A stretch of DNA of 64,000 nt, from contig CM072344.1 of the NCBI GenBank assembly GCA_036874045.1, positions 13,984,501 through 14,048,500 of the forward strand. Reading direction: 5' to 3'. A program made the translations under genes and the position numbers. Shown here piece after piece: positions 36,401-51,400 of the stretch. The notes beneath the pieces are model-generated. The model did no database searches and was not told the DNA's origin. It worked only from the letters and a program-made list of their open reading frames with translations. Position 1 is the first letter of the stretch. Each line of letters opens with the position of its first letter. This DNA comes from Cymodocea nodosa. Lineage: Eukaryota > Streptophyta > Magnoliopsida > Alismatales > Cymodoceaceae.

Positions 36401-39400
36401 AGTAATATTTTTCAAGCTTAATGTGTTCATTTATTTGATATTCATGCATTTGTGTAGCAGTGAGATTAATCAATTTTCTTCATCAATAGATAATGGAGAA
36501 GATTCTCACTTCTCCAAAGAAATCCAGATTTCATGACGATGTTCTTTCTATACTTCCATTGCACTTGGATCCAGTTTTACCTCTCCCTAGACTCCGAATG
36601 TTATCAGTACTTTCTGAACTTTACTAATTTCATGGTAGTCATTGTTGATTACCAAGATCATGAAAGCTTGATAAAATTCATGCTTTGTTCTTAAATGCAT
36701 GTCTACAGGTTCTCTATCATGTTCTTGGTGTTGTTCCAGCTTATCAAGTTACCATTGGACCAATGCTGAATGAGTTGTGCTTAGGTCTTCAAGCAAAGGA
36801 AGTTGCACAGGTCATTTGGTTATTTCTCAAAGGAAAATTGTCTTTGACAGAAAAATGTCTCGTGTGATGAACATCTATAATATTTAATGCAGGCCCTTTG
36901 TGGGATATATGCAAAAGATATGCATGTGAGACTTGCTTGCTTAGGTGCCATAAAATGTATACCGGCTGTTTCTAGCCGAGCCATTCAACATGATGTTGAT
37001 GTTTCAACCAGCCTATGGATTGCCTTACATGATCCAGAGAAGGTACATTTCCTCCATAAGGCCTCATTCGTCCATGGGGGTGCATAGCTGCCTGCTGCCT
37101 AGTGTACCGTATATTTGTGTCATTGTTGGAACTTGGAAGCAAATTTTGTATCATTGATTGAATACATGTGCAAATCTACTTTCCAGGTGGTTGCAGAAGC
37201 AGCAGAAGATATATGGGACCGTTATGGGTTTGAATTTGGAACCAACTACTCGGGCCTATTTGCTGCTCTTTCTCATATGAACTACAATGTTCGAATTGCT
37301 TCTGGGGAGGCTTTATCTGCAGCCATGGATGAAAACCCAGACACAATAGAAGTAGTTTTCTTTCATCTTTTGTTTTGTTTCTATAAAATACAATTTTCTA
37401 ACTATTTTCTTTCATTTTTAGGAAACTCTTTCATCATTATTTGCTCATTATATCCGAGATTGTGGCAGTGGGCTGGGCATAGAGGATCATTGTTGGATAG
37501 GAAGACAAGGAATTGCTCTAGCATTACATTCTGCTGCTGATGTATTGAGAACCAAAGACCTTCCTGTCGTCATGACATTCCTCATATCTCGAGCTCTGGT
37601 ACAAATAAAATATTTTTATATATGCTTATTTGTTTTAATTAAACACTCAAGAAGCCTTGTTGTTTTATGAAGCTGTACAACAGAGCACATATTTTGGTTA
37701 TATCATGTTCTGTTTACATTACATTATCTATCTTCATTGTGATCATCAATTGCATATTCTGTAGACTAGACACTTGGATATTTTTTGTCAAAAATGAATA
37801 GATGTGAATAAAAAATTTAAAAGATTTTTTTTGTAATGATTATATAAATTTTTGTTCTATTCCAAATCTTTTAATCAATTTGCAATGTCGAAGCTGGCAT
37901 TTATTTTATCATTTTAATCAAGATTTTATTCTTCAGCTATTCTGATATAGCATGTATGTATTTATCAAAATCTGTTTTACCTATATGGCACTAAAAGTTT
38001 GGAAATTTCACTAGTTGAAATATAAATATCCTTTGAAAAAACTTTAAAAAGATTGAAATTAAGACCATATTGTCTGTTGTTAGATGGATTAAAATCTTAT
38101 CTAAAATTTTTTTGTTGCAATTAAAACCACATGGAAAATGAATCAAATTTACAATGCCATGGAACAAATTACTTATTTAAGTTAAACGAAGAAGTTTCAC
38201 TGATCTTTATCATGTTCCTTACTGGGCCATTCTCTTGTTACAACCACTTCCTCTAAAATGTTGAGAAAATTTGGATATTTATTAAGGTGCCTTCGGCACC
38301 CACAGCTTATGCCACAAATAAAAAATAAATTTTATTATCTTCAGATTTTATCTTGGATGAATTCAATATAGGGTTATTTAAAGTTTTGCATAAAAATTAT
38401 CATTTAAAATTAATTTTATCAAAATTCTGAAAATCTTTTGAAAATTGACAATAAAGATATAATTTCATTGTTCTACAAATTTTTTGTTGGATTAAATGAG
38501 TTAGATTTTTAAAAAAATAACCTGAAGCCAGCACATGCCAGATTGATTTAGAAAATGTCCTCGGTATAGAAAAATTTTATTGGTGTTGGTCAGCATGATA
38601 TGTTGATGCCAACACTATGTCAAATGTCTGTAACATCTACTCCTGCTGACACACTAGCAGATATTATGTCAACCAACATTGAAAATTGATGTGTTGAAGA
38701 CGTTTCAGCATGTACACACCACCTACAACAGAATGGTATGATTGAGTCCAAACATCAACACATTCTTGATGTTTGTTGCGCCATTGTGGTTAAGATAAGA
38801 GTTTTAAAGTAGTCGTTGTCTGATGTTGTTTTGACTGTATCTTGATTAATAAGATATCATGTACTCCTCTAGGGAGAGAAATTTCCTTATAAAGACCTTG
38901 TCATGATATTAAGCTTTCCTCTTCTTTTTCCAAAGCTTTTCATTGTGTCATCTTTGTTTAGGATTTTTCTCTTGTTCTTGACAAGTTAGCCCTGCAATTT
39001 CTTTAGCGTGTCTTTGTTTGGTGTTTTCAGATACATTGCAGATATCAATGTTTTCGTCATCTCATTAGGCACTACTTTGTGTTTGCTAATGCTACCTTTT
39101 CGAGTTACACAGTTACTTTGAATTGTTAGCTATATGTGGTTAACATTTTAGCTATTCTGTGGCTTTTGCATACTTTCCCACTACCACTGTTTTGCTACTC
39201 CCATCTCATATTCCTACTTCCAAAGGTTTGCATCGACTCTTAGATTTAATTGTTTGGCATATTCTACCCTTTCTTTTGTTGTGACACAATCAAGAGTATA
39301 AACTATACCCTCATCTTTGCCACCTAGGATAGGTGTAGAACCACTACCTTAACTTGCTTCACCAAAGAGTATGCTTTGAAATCTCTTTATCTCCCCTTTT

Positions 39401-42400
39401 TCGTTCTGTTTTCTTCCATTATTGGCCTTTCAGTAAGTCCCTCGCATGTTGTCAAGATTGACAAAGACATTTTGGACACATAGCAACATTGTTTTATCCA
39501 CTAGTGGAATGTTGCTTTAATTCGGTAACAATACCCCTAATTGTTTTCTTTTTGCAATACTTGCTTTCCATGTGTTGTCTGTTGTTTAAAAAATCAGGCA
39601 TCCATCCAAGGCCTTTACTTTTGCTAGCTCTTTCCTCATTTTTGCTAGTAGATCCTTGAGATCAATTTGAGTCTAATGAAGAGAGAATACAACCTGAAAA
39701 TCTAAAATCTTGGCATGGACAATTCAATTTTATTTGTTATCCTATCAAATATGTTGAATATTTTGTTGGAATTGGTAAAAAATAAAAAATCATTCATAAA
39801 ATATAAAAAAACTAACAAGCCATTGACCTATGCATTTGATCATCACATATACCATAAAATCTGTTGGAGTAGGAAAAATATACAAAATCAGTACGAAAAT
39901 ATATTTAAAAAGCAAAAAATGTGAAATACATTGAAAAACAGCAAAAACAGTTATATAAATTGGTAATAATTAAACCAAGGAACTTGGTAAGCATTCAAAC
40001 TTTGGATGGGGTATTGTTTTCATTCTAATGTCTGATTGGAGTTCTCTAGCAAGAGGATGTATATTTGGCAAAGAAAATTTAGCTCTGTAGAGACTCTCTA
40101 CTCTCCTGGCAAGATGCTGAAGTGGAAATGATGGAGATGGGAGCAGGTGATGTGTATTTAAAGGGAATAGGAGTTCCTTTGCATCACATGACTACAAATG
40201 CAAATGTTGGTGAAGTCAAGAAAACGTTGTCAACATGGGGCTCCACTGGCACCGAAAGTCATGAGTTTCAACCAACATGCTAAAGTTTTTCAACTTTTAC
40301 CGATATTTTCATTGGCATGTGATATCCATTACACTTCAGATGGATGCATCATCCAAACGAGATTCCATCATGTCACAAAAGTTTCGGTGGCACATGTCAA
40401 AGTTGGACACCATGCCTATGACAACCACATGCATATAATATGATTATGACAAGATGATTTTTACAACAATATGTGTTTGCTATTGTGACTATGGTTATCT
40501 TCAATAAATACTATCCATTTAATTTAAAAATGATACTATACAATGAGGTTTTGAATATATAGAAATTCAGAAGAAATAGCGTATATATTGGAATGATAGG
40601 TCCTAGTCTTCTTATGACATGTTGATGCCTAGGCATTGACTAGGTTGGGCATTTCAATGACCCTGATACCATCGTCTTACTGATGCCCTTCTAGTTGCTT
40701 TTCTTTCTTATTTTTTCCAACTTTTTTTGAGGCTTTCTTTTTTATTGAATTTCCTCATGTGCAGCTTTCTGGCATTGCTTAATTTTTTTTCTTTCACTGG
40801 CGGCAGCCTGTTTCTTTCTGGAAGACTTTCCTAATGTTACATGTAATGCATTTATATGACCAAAGAAATATTTGTGATGCTTTATATATTGAGTTGCAGG
40901 CAGATCATAATACAGATATTCGTGGTCGAATGATAAATGCTGGTATTCTGATCATAGACAAGCATGGAAAGGAGAATATTTCATTGTTGTTTCCAATTTT
41001 TGAGAACTACTTGAGCAAAAAGGTTTGGACATTTTTAAAATAAGTTGTTCCTTTCATATGATAAATTTTCATTTGTTGACTGTTGTGAATTTGTTTGCAC
41101 TTTGGATGGTTGGACTAGAGGTAAGTGTCATGTTTCTTGTGCAGAGATTTTTTTAAGCTTTTGACTGCTTGATTTCATTCCATTCCATATATCACAGATA
41201 GGAAATGCACTCTCTCTCACTTTTTGCAGACTTCTAATGAGGAAAAATATGACTCAGTACGTGAAGGTGTTGTCATTTTCACTGGAGCCCTTGCAAGACA
41301 CTTAGAAAAGGTTTGAAATTCAACTTTAGACTTTAAAGTATGTTATTAACTTTTGAACATTCCATATGTCTTTGCTTTTTGCAGTATTGTTGCATTCTAG
41401 AGTAATATTTTGTTGAATTATTACTTGTAGGATGATCCAAAAGTTCATGCAGTAATCGAAAAGTTACTGGATGTTTTAAATACACCGTCTGAAGCTGTTC
41501 AAAGGGCAGTTTCAGATTGTTTGTCTCCTCTTATGGCCTCAAAACAGGTTAGCTTTCTTCATTACTGATGTCTTTTGTGTACTTTTTAGACTCTAGATGC
41601 CTGTTAAGTTCTCAACATTAGCTGAGCTTATGGGAGTAAAATTTTCAATTATGAGATGCATAAAAGGATAAATCTAGTGCACAAGGGTACCATAAACATA
41701 GTTTCTGGGAAGTAGACCACAGTTGCCCATTGTCTGAAATTCTTTATACGAAATATAATATATGAATATAGGATAGAATCAGGTTCATTAAGATAATGTA
41801 TTCAAATAAAGGATGATGGAGACATGGGAACTATGGCTGAACGGAATGTACATTATCTCTTATGATTTTATTTTTTACCTTCAGATTGTGTTGGATATGA
41901 TTATGAGTGGTCTAATTATGGTATAATTGAGATTCTGCAATGACTTCAATGTAGAGAAAACCATAAGAAATCCATTTGTATTTTGAATTACACATTCCAA
42001 GTCTCTATTGGAAATGAGTGGCCGAAAGGCAATCCTACCTCTCTATTAGTTACTACTAGTATTAATATTTTATGATTATATTGCTATAGTTATACTTAAT
42101 AGTGAGGATTATTTGTTAGAAGTAATATTAATCAAAGAAATGATTTACAAAAATAATATTTTTTTCAAATTAACATGCTTTTAATATTAATTTATTATTA
42201 GTTATAATATTATAGATATTGTATTAATTTGAATGTTAGATTGGATCGATGATATTGGCATATTTTGTATTTGATTGATTAGAATGTAATTACGCTTGAC
42301 AGGTCATGAGCACTTTCCTCCAAAAAATTGATCTACCGTTCAAAATTTGAGAATCATGTAGAATCAACAATTTTGTTGATTCTCTGATTTTGCAAAAATG

Positions 42401-45400
42401 ATCTGGGATGCACTGTTGATAATCCTTTGGATTTTTATCAAAATCTGTTGTGTCAGTGGTGTTTGAGACAGATTTTCATCAGAATTTGAACAGTGTAGAA
42501 TTGGAGGGTCGATATTAAGGGTCTTAAATTTAACATGGGAGGCTAGACCTCATCTATTATTACCTCTCGCTCTCTCTCTCTTTCTCTCATTGTATGTGTA
42601 TGTGGTGATGTGTGTGCTTGAGTGTCCAGGTGCAGGCCAGTGGGGGTGTATAAGTGTGGGAAAAAATTATAAGGGTCTCACCTAGGCACCCAAGGCTGGT
42701 ATCCTAGGGTTTCTTGATAACCTTGTTTTGATCAATTTCTGTGCACCTCCGTGCTTTATCTGATTATCTCCTATACTTTCAACCAGTCTAGCATGATTCA
42801 TGTTTTCTTGGACTGTAGTAAAGCCCCTAATTGAAATTTAATTTTATGCCTGTTAGTGTTCCAAAAAGAGAAAATGTCCATTTAATGGATTCAATGCATC
42901 CATTTTGTTGAAATTTCCTGTTTTTGGAAATTGGTGCTTGTGAATTACGGTTGCAAATTTTAATTCTTACAACTTAAACATCAATTATTGATGCACAATC
43001 ATGCCATTAAGTCAATTTCCTGGTTATGAGTGATCATTCAACTTAAACCTAGCATGTTGGGGACACAATCTTTTTTTACTTCCAGCCCAGGGAATTTTAG
43101 AAACTCTATTTCTCCATCAATTATTTCAAAAAATTACTGATCTCGTTAATACTTTTCATACTCAACATTGAATTATTTTTCATGTAATTAGTATAGTTGA
43201 TCTTTAGTTAGATTTTTGGTAGCTGAGACTTTTGTGAAAAGATCTGGATGCATAAGCAGCTTTGTTGTCATCATGTTTTGTGGTTATGAATGATCACTTT
43301 GGTAATTAATCTGCTATGTTTATTATTAAATGTTGAAGCATGGCTAATATGTGATCCTGGCCTGGAACCCATGCTTACTTGATGCAATAGCTCAGATATG
43401 GATGAAAACCTTTCGCCAATGTTAGACAAGCCCAAACTCCTTCCCACACCTGAAACCAACAATTCTACATGGTTTGTTTTGTACTGTTGTAAGGAGGGAT
43501 CCATAATCAATGACTATAAAAGTTGGTGATATATTATATGATCATACTGAAACATTTTGTGCATTTTAATTAGCTGTATTTATGAGTCCTTGGCTTATCG
43601 TGGAGATTAAGGCACGTTGTTTGTTACTGTTGCTATAGGAAGATGGTCAAACTCTTGTGAATGGTCTTTTAGAGAGATTAATAAAGTGCGACAAATATGG
43701 TGAACGTTGTGGAGCAGCATTTGGACTTGCTGGTGTGGTAAAAGGTTTTGGAATTACATCAATAAAAAAATATAGGATTGTGACAATTCTTCGTGAAGGT
43801 TTGGAAGACAGGTATGCTATGTAATTGTCTTAATATAATTGTATTATTATCTCTGTAATTTAAGAAATTTCTTGTTCCTCATCATTTTAATTTTCACCTT
43901 TAATTCTGTTAGCTTGAAATTTTTTGTTGCAACTGATATGTTGCATATTTTTATAAAATATAGTATTGACCTAATTTTTCTTTAATATAATGGTGGATTA
44001 CTATTCTTTTTATTGATTAGTCAAATTTTTGTCAGAGTAGCATTCCAGGTATAGTTGTATGAATACTTCTTTCAACATACTCCTCTGTTGGGGATCTGCC
44101 AACCTGTTCATTTATTTCGTATGTACAACAGTTGCCATGCTTCACATGTTCAAATCAATATATTACTTTGCTTGAATGAAATTAATGCGTAATTTAGGGA
44201 GCACCATTTCAAATCTGCAAATGTTTCTTCTTTCATGATGTGGATTGTATACTGTTCTTTTTATTTTTGTTCATTATGGATTCATCAAGAACAAAAAAGT
44301 TATTTGTTTCACTAGGAGAAGCCATTTCCATTTTGTTCGACAGCAGTTTCTTACCTTGTTTTTTTGGAGGAGGTGGTGGTTTGGCTATTGTTATGATGTT
44401 CAGTAAATGATAATTTATCAAGATCTAGATGCAAAGATGTTATTTGTTTCACTAGTAGAAAGCCATTTCCATTTTGTTTGAAAGTTGTTTCTTATCCTTT
44501 TTTCGGTGGGGGGTTGCCAATTGATAGCATATTTAGTAGATCTATATTTTCTTGATTAAGTCACACATTTTTAATTTGAAAACCTCTGCAGGAATTCTGC
44601 TAAATCTCGTGAAGGAGCTTTACTTGGATTTGAACGCCTCTGTGAAAAACTTGGCAAAGTATTTGAGCCGTATGTTATTTGCTGTTTTCTTCCTATTAAT
44701 CCTCTTCATTATTTTTTCATTTTTCTTAGAATATTTTTTTTCTGTTTCACAGGTATGTTATCCAGTTTTTACCTTTTCTTCTGATTTCCTTCTCTGACCC
44801 TGTTTCTGCTGTTCGTGAAGCTGCTGAATGTGCAGCTCGTGCAATGATGTCACAACTTACTGGTTATGGAGTGAAACTTATTCTTCCTTCACTTTTGAAG
44901 GTTTGTTAATTCTGCTATCTCTTTACTCCTGGAGCTGGTTGCCAGCTGGCATTCATCTTTATTTTGGATCTCTCCTTTTATCTATTACATATTCACAGTA
45001 GTAAGATTTTGATGAGTTGTTTTTTCTCATTCTAATTCATCGCAAATAAGCTAAACTAAATTTAATATTGCCTTCAATTTGTGTGTTACATGGTGTTGCT
45101 CATCATGGTCTTTTTGTTTGGTTGCGTTGTTTGAGTTCTCAAATTTTCATTGTGGACATTGATATAAACATTGTAAGACTAAGAGAATTCTTGATAAAAC
45201 TTATTAATTCCCTTCTTTCGAAGGGTAATTATTTTACTCAACTGTTTGTGTGACCTAAATTTAGTAACATTGCAATGATGGGCATTAATCTGAACTTAAA
45301 TTACCAATGTCACTTTCCCAACACTTAGTCGTTAAATATTTGCAAACTGCCTCTATTTTTTTTTTTCATGTGGATGTTCTCGACAAGCTAGCCATTAAAG

Positions 45401-48400
45401 CTTGGTGCTGTAAATGCATCACAGGCATGGATGTACGTCATGCTCTGTGTAATCAAGCTGAAGAAGATAGAGATCACATATTCTTTGCCTGTTGTGTAGT
45501 ACAACATGCGTGGAGTATGATGATGCCTCAAGTGGTCTTCGATGGTCTCTCCTACCACTCTTTTGACAGTCTGTTTGACACAATCCATAGTATTATCAAG
45601 GGACAGATGAATGAGGCTAAGCATGGGCTGCTTCTATCAATTCATGCTACCTGTTGCTGTGTTTGGCTGCATAGAAACAATATTATCTTCAAGGGAGAGT
45701 TGTGTAACAGGGAGAAACTGTCTCTTGTAACTTTCAAAACTTTCATTAAATGGGTTCAGATTTTGTTTTGATTGTGTTTTCTTTCTTGGAGTCCCTATGT
45801 TGTGAGGTAAAGATGATCCTTTTTAACCCCTTGGAAATAGAAAAATATTTGGTGTTTAAGTAATATTCTGCTTATTCTTTTTCAAACAAATAAAAAACAG
45901 TTAGGTTTTTGGGGCAAAGATCTGGAACACTGAGATTAAAAATGATAGACAAAAATTCAACGTTTTTGAAAGAGTGTGAAATGAGTGAAAGAATCTTAGT
46001 CACATTTGATGAAGTCATGAAAAGAGCAGAAATACAGGATAGATTTGAGTTATTCTTTAAGGCCCATTTATGGTTGGGAAATTTGAAAGAGAAGGATCCA
46101 TACCTTGATTAGGAGTAAAAGTACAATATATATGAGGATAATGGACTCCTAGATAAACAAATATATATTAAGCCAAATACATAACATAAACGCATTCATA
46201 CAATCATATTATATTAAACATTCACACTTCCCCTCAAGTTAAAGTATATATATATCTATCATGCTCAACTTATTATATAAGTATTCAAAGACACTAGCTC
46301 CTAACTCCTTGTGAAGATATCCAGAAGTTGCTTTTAAGACTGAGCATGGGGAGTGGAGATTAAACCTTTCATTACCATATACCAATTGTAGTGATAATGT
46401 ACTACAATATACCTTGTGTGTTATTGGAAGTTTAAACTATTAACTATGAAATTGTAGTCTAATTGTTATAATGCATGTACATGAGGCTGTGAGGTGTGAA
46501 CCCTAGTTTTTTAGGTAATGGCTTGAGCTATTGATCTATACTCAATTTTGACAATAGATCTAGAGACTACACTCTACTTATTTTGTTTGGTAACTAAGTT
46601 ACCAACAATATATATGCAAAAACTTGAGATAAATTTTCTATCATTTGCATAGCATGTGTCTAGAATATGCTTCAATCTTTAAATACCCATTCCTTGGTAT
46701 ATGATCCCCTTTCCTTGTACATTCTCACAAAATGCACCTACCTAATGAATTTTTCTAGGTTCATACATGAATTGAGTGAGTAGGCTAATGACAAATGCAA
46801 TATTTGGTCTAGTAATAGCGTAATAAATCAATTTGCCAAACAACCTTCTATATTGTCCTAGACTTTGCATCACTTCAATTGAATTATCTTGAGAAGGAGG
46901 ATTTGGTTCTATAGACATGCTCAAGTTTACAACTTAAACATCCTGTCTCATGTAATTAATCCAAAACATATTTCCTTTAATTTATAGTTATTTTCCCTTG
47001 GGCATATGGAAACCCTATTTGCAGAAAATACTTGGGTTTGCTCATATCTTTAGTAGAAAATAAACTTTTCAAGATAAGCCTTCAATTATAGGCATTTACA
47101 ATTAACAATGAACTTTACAATTTGGGTTTGCCTCTACATCACTACTTGTCGATAGGTTGTCATTAACATAAATAACTAGTATTAAGCATCTTGTAGTTGC
47201 TTTTCTATAAAATATTGAATGATCCATTGCACATTGTTTGAAATCGCCATCAATCAATGGTGCTAAATTTTTCAAACCATGTGTGTGAACTTTGCTTAAG
47301 ATCATTAATTATCTTCTTAAATTTGCATTTTAAATTCTCCTCCTAAGTAACATACTTTAAAGATTGTTCTATGAAAACTTGTTCAATTAAATCTCCATAC
47401 AAAAAACATTTTTTACATCAAGTTGATGTAGCTTCTCTTATTGATTGATGACTAGAGACAAGAGAATTATAATTGAGTTAAGATGTGTAGCTAGAAAAAA
47501 AAAATCTCAGCATACTCAACTTAATAGGTCCAAGTGAAGTCATGAGAAATCAATCATGCTTTTTGTGTTCACTGAACCATCTGGCTTGTACTTGTTGATA
47601 TAAACCTACCTATAAGTAACTATACCATCCCCAACATGATAGGACACCAAATCCCATTTGACAAATGAACCAAAAGCTTCTACTTCCTCATTTGTTATAG
47701 CTTTCCAATGCAATAGTTGTAGTGCTTTTTGTTGGCTTGTGGGAATAGACTTAGTAGAAATAGATCAGGTGAAACTATAATAGATTGGGCAAATGTGATT
47801 ATAAAGTTCAAGGTTGTTTACTTTTCTTGAAGACAATAGGAATGTTAAGATCTAAACTAGTCGTATAGGTGTTGTCAAAGTTGCAGGCATATTTAAGGAT
47901 GGCTGGGTTGAGGGAAGTGGCAAGTGATGTCATTGATATACCTACATTGGATGAGATGTCTAGTTACTTTCCATCCTTGAGCCATCATCAATGGATACAT
48001 AAGCATTGGTAAAGGAGCATTGAGAGGATGATCCTTAACACCAAAATAAGGATGAAATTCAAAAAAACATCAATAGAGACATAATATTTTTTTGTTGGAG
48101 GTTTAAAATTGTTTTATTCCTCTTGTGTATGTGAATATCCAACAAAGATGTATTTTAAAGTTGTAGGAACCAACTTGTCCAAATCTAATGACATATTTTA
48201 AGCAAAAGTAATACACTCAAAGACCTTTGGAGGAATTGTAAACAACTAAAGTTCAAGTTCAAGGCAATGAGGAGGAATTTCATCACCAAGGGGTGTTGAA
48301 GGTAGATGATTAATCATATAGGAAATTGTAAGAGTTGTGTAAGACCAAAGGTATTTATGCATTTTCATTTGCAATAATTGTGTACTAGCAACATGAAGAA

Positions 48401-51400
48401 GGTGGCATTGTTTCTTTTTGGCAAACTCATTTGATTGAGTGGTACGAGGACTTGTAGTTTGATGAAATTGTATTTTAAAAAGGTTGAAATTGTTTCTATA
48501 TTTTCAATCACACCAAGAGAAGCACAAAAGGTTTCAAATTTGTATTTTAAAAATTCAAGAGCATTGTCAATTTACAACCATTTGAGTGTAATGAGAAGTT
48601 GCTTTAGCAATATGAAACTTGTAATGGTGGCTATAGGTGCAAACAAGGTGGTGTTGGATGATTGCTAAAGGCTAGGGTTCTCTAGGACATTGTCGGCACA
48701 CCTCCTCAATGGGGGTCCTTCCCTTGAAACTTCATAGCTTTCTCTAGGTATCTTGATGGAGTCGACTAATGACCTTATTGAACCCCCTCAGCTCCCCAAT
48801 ACACTTCCTCAACTCATTGACATCTCTTGAATAGAAGGAGACAAACAATCATCGTACGTCCTTTGTAGCTACTTTAAAGGATATTCTTGTAACACCAAAC
48901 TTTGTAGACATTCTAGTGTACATGTTAGTACTCAAAGATAAGGAACAAAGTCCTCTCTTCTCTAAAAGAGGTTTCGCAGCCAACCAACATGTTTTGATGG
49001 ACATTAGTTCGTCAATTTAGTACACAATGACCTTGAATGTTTGACATCTATGTAGAGATGAAGAATGCCCTCCCCTTCAAAGAGGATTTCTTCCCAGTAA
49101 TTATAGATTTACATTACATCCTTATTTGTTTCAAGTGTAGGGAAGATTTCATCAAAGCCTATTTGAAAGATTATTGAGTAATCAAACGGAAATAGATGCC
49201 CATCTCTCGTTGGTCCTCATCCTTTTCACTTGGCTTAGAATCTCTTTGGGTCCCTATATGGATTTACTTATCAAAACTTCGAGTGCACATCTAAGCTTTA
49301 GTTGTCAAGTCAATTGCAAGCATGCTAGGGTGCTTCTTGTATTTGTGTCAGGATGTCTAGTGCTTCACTTGGCTAGGATTGATGATAGTTTGTATGGAAA
49401 TTATCTTGTTCAAACCATTACCAAGAACTATAAAGAAATGGCCATGAATTGATCCTCCAACCTATTGAATATGGTTCAAGGGAACTTAAGTTCTTCTCCA
49501 ATTGTTTCAAGCTTGGACACCTATCAAAGAATTGTTGTAAAGTCCAAAAACATAATCCCTCCAATGTCCAATTAGTAGACAAATTTCAAAGTGATAAACC
49601 TAGAGATAATGTTGAATAAATGCAGGATAATCTCCCCAAATAGAATCCAAACCAAGTAGTAATTGAAAATGAATGGACTTAAGTCTGTAGAAGAAAGAAG
49701 AAATCTAGAAAAGATTGCCAAACTCCAGTAGACCTAGGGTAGTTCTCTTAAGCAAAGGAGGCTTCCCAATAGGTTGGCATGGTGAAGGAGGAGATTCACA
49801 AAGACACTGCATGTAGGAAATTATGATTTGTTAGAAACTAAAAATTTGAAGGGCCCCTAATGTATCCAATGAATACCTAGACCTTCCAAACCTCTCTTAA
49901 AGTTACTTAGGCAAATATGAATGACGACAATTTTAAGGGGTTGGCAATGCAGAATGAGTGGTAGTTGATGTAGTTAATGCTATTGGGTCTGTCAATTACC
50001 TTGACCACATCAAACTTAACATTGAGGAGATTGGCCTAGACCTAGATGATGACATTTGGCTGCATATCTACAAAACTTATTCCCAAAGCAGGTCTCATCC
50101 CTAGAGGAGACAAACTATCTCCTTAAACATGGAACAAGAAAGGAAAGGTACTCCCTGAAAGGTAGCTACACACTAACATTCCTTGTTATCCATGAAGACA
50201 ATTATTTGGAATTGTAGGTGTGTTGGAAATAGGGCCTTGTTTGGATCTCCAACACGACACTAGAAAATTTGAATTAGTTACCCAGCAACGAGCCAGAAAA
50301 ACTAGAATTTGTTAACTTCTGTTTTTACTTAGTTAATTTATCTTTATGTCTATATTACTGAATTTCTTTTTAGAAGTAAACAAACAACCTTTCACAAAAA
50401 TTAGATATTAATTCCAATTTGTGTTTTAACTGCAAGTGCTCAGTGTCTATTGTATTAGTGTGCAAGTACAGGTCGATCTCACAAGGAATTGCTTAATAAT
50501 TGTTAACTGTTCCGTTTTTAACAATCAAATTTATATATTCAATAAGCTCTCCGTTTAGTTACAGTTAACTCAATAGACAAAGTTTGTTGAGTTATAACTA
50601 ACTCAACGGACTAACCTCGTAGACTTAAGTTAACTTCACGAGACTGCCTTTCCTATTTAATACTGCTATTTACAGAGGAATTCGGTCAACCATTGAGCGG
50701 TTCCATAGATTGTAAATAACATCAATTAAGCTCTTTAATATTAGTAAACACTGAATTTATCATTAGGCAATACTAACATTCAAATAATTCAAACAATAAC
50801 CATTAAAATCTTTAAGTCTTTTGAACGAACTAATTTTAATAAACTGTAAAACTAAAACAAACATAAAACAATCACAACACTGACAAAGATAACATTAATC
50901 ACGATACAAAACAAATAATACAACACTCAAATACAAAATATAAACACAAATAAGTTGTTTTTGGTATTTTTGTTTTGATATGAGCATGAAAATGGGCGAA
51001 AGGTGAAATGTAAAGTAATCTTAGTCGACAGTAAATACTTCTGTCACTACATGCGACGTGATTACACCACTTACAATTCTGTCTCCTCTTTCTATAGAAT
51101 CACGAGTCCAGAATTGCAAAATGATCTCCTCTTCAGCATACAGACATCAATCTGAAGCCAAGGCTAGAAACTTTACAATCTCCTGATATATGAGTCGACG
51201 TTTGGTGAAAATGGCTTCCCTTCCCGCGACGTGATCACTCCTCATAGTGGTTGTCAGGCACTATGTTTGACTCGGAATTGACCTAACATCAAGAAAGTAT
51301 CCTCATAGACCTCCGATGGTTGGTGATTATGGTGATGTTGATGATGGTTGGTGTGGTACTTCAGAGAATTGCCGACGTTGCCTGTAGAAAGTTAGGTGAT

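Larger units (their letters stand above)
41548..43638 (+). other. GCN1 intron, 2.1 kb
   Basis: AT-rich intron with a perfect short hairpin at 42361-42382 and a CT-rich microsatellite at 42563-42590. No mobile element was identified. Confidence 0.8.

Noticed and set aside
38580-38980. LTR-like control sequence with a TATA-like box
   Set aside because: No second copy, primer-binding site or coding domain was found; too weak to call an element.
45307-45771. 154-codon open frame as a possible host gene with a zinc-binding domain
   Set aside because: The zf-RVT pattern and W-LHRNNIIF string are those of LINE ORF2; an open frame of this length in a 5'-truncated LINE piece does not need a host function.
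46742-47305. Minus-strand frames as host genes
   Set aside because: Both carry Copia reverse transcriptase signatures and lie between the paired LTRs of the Copia fossil.
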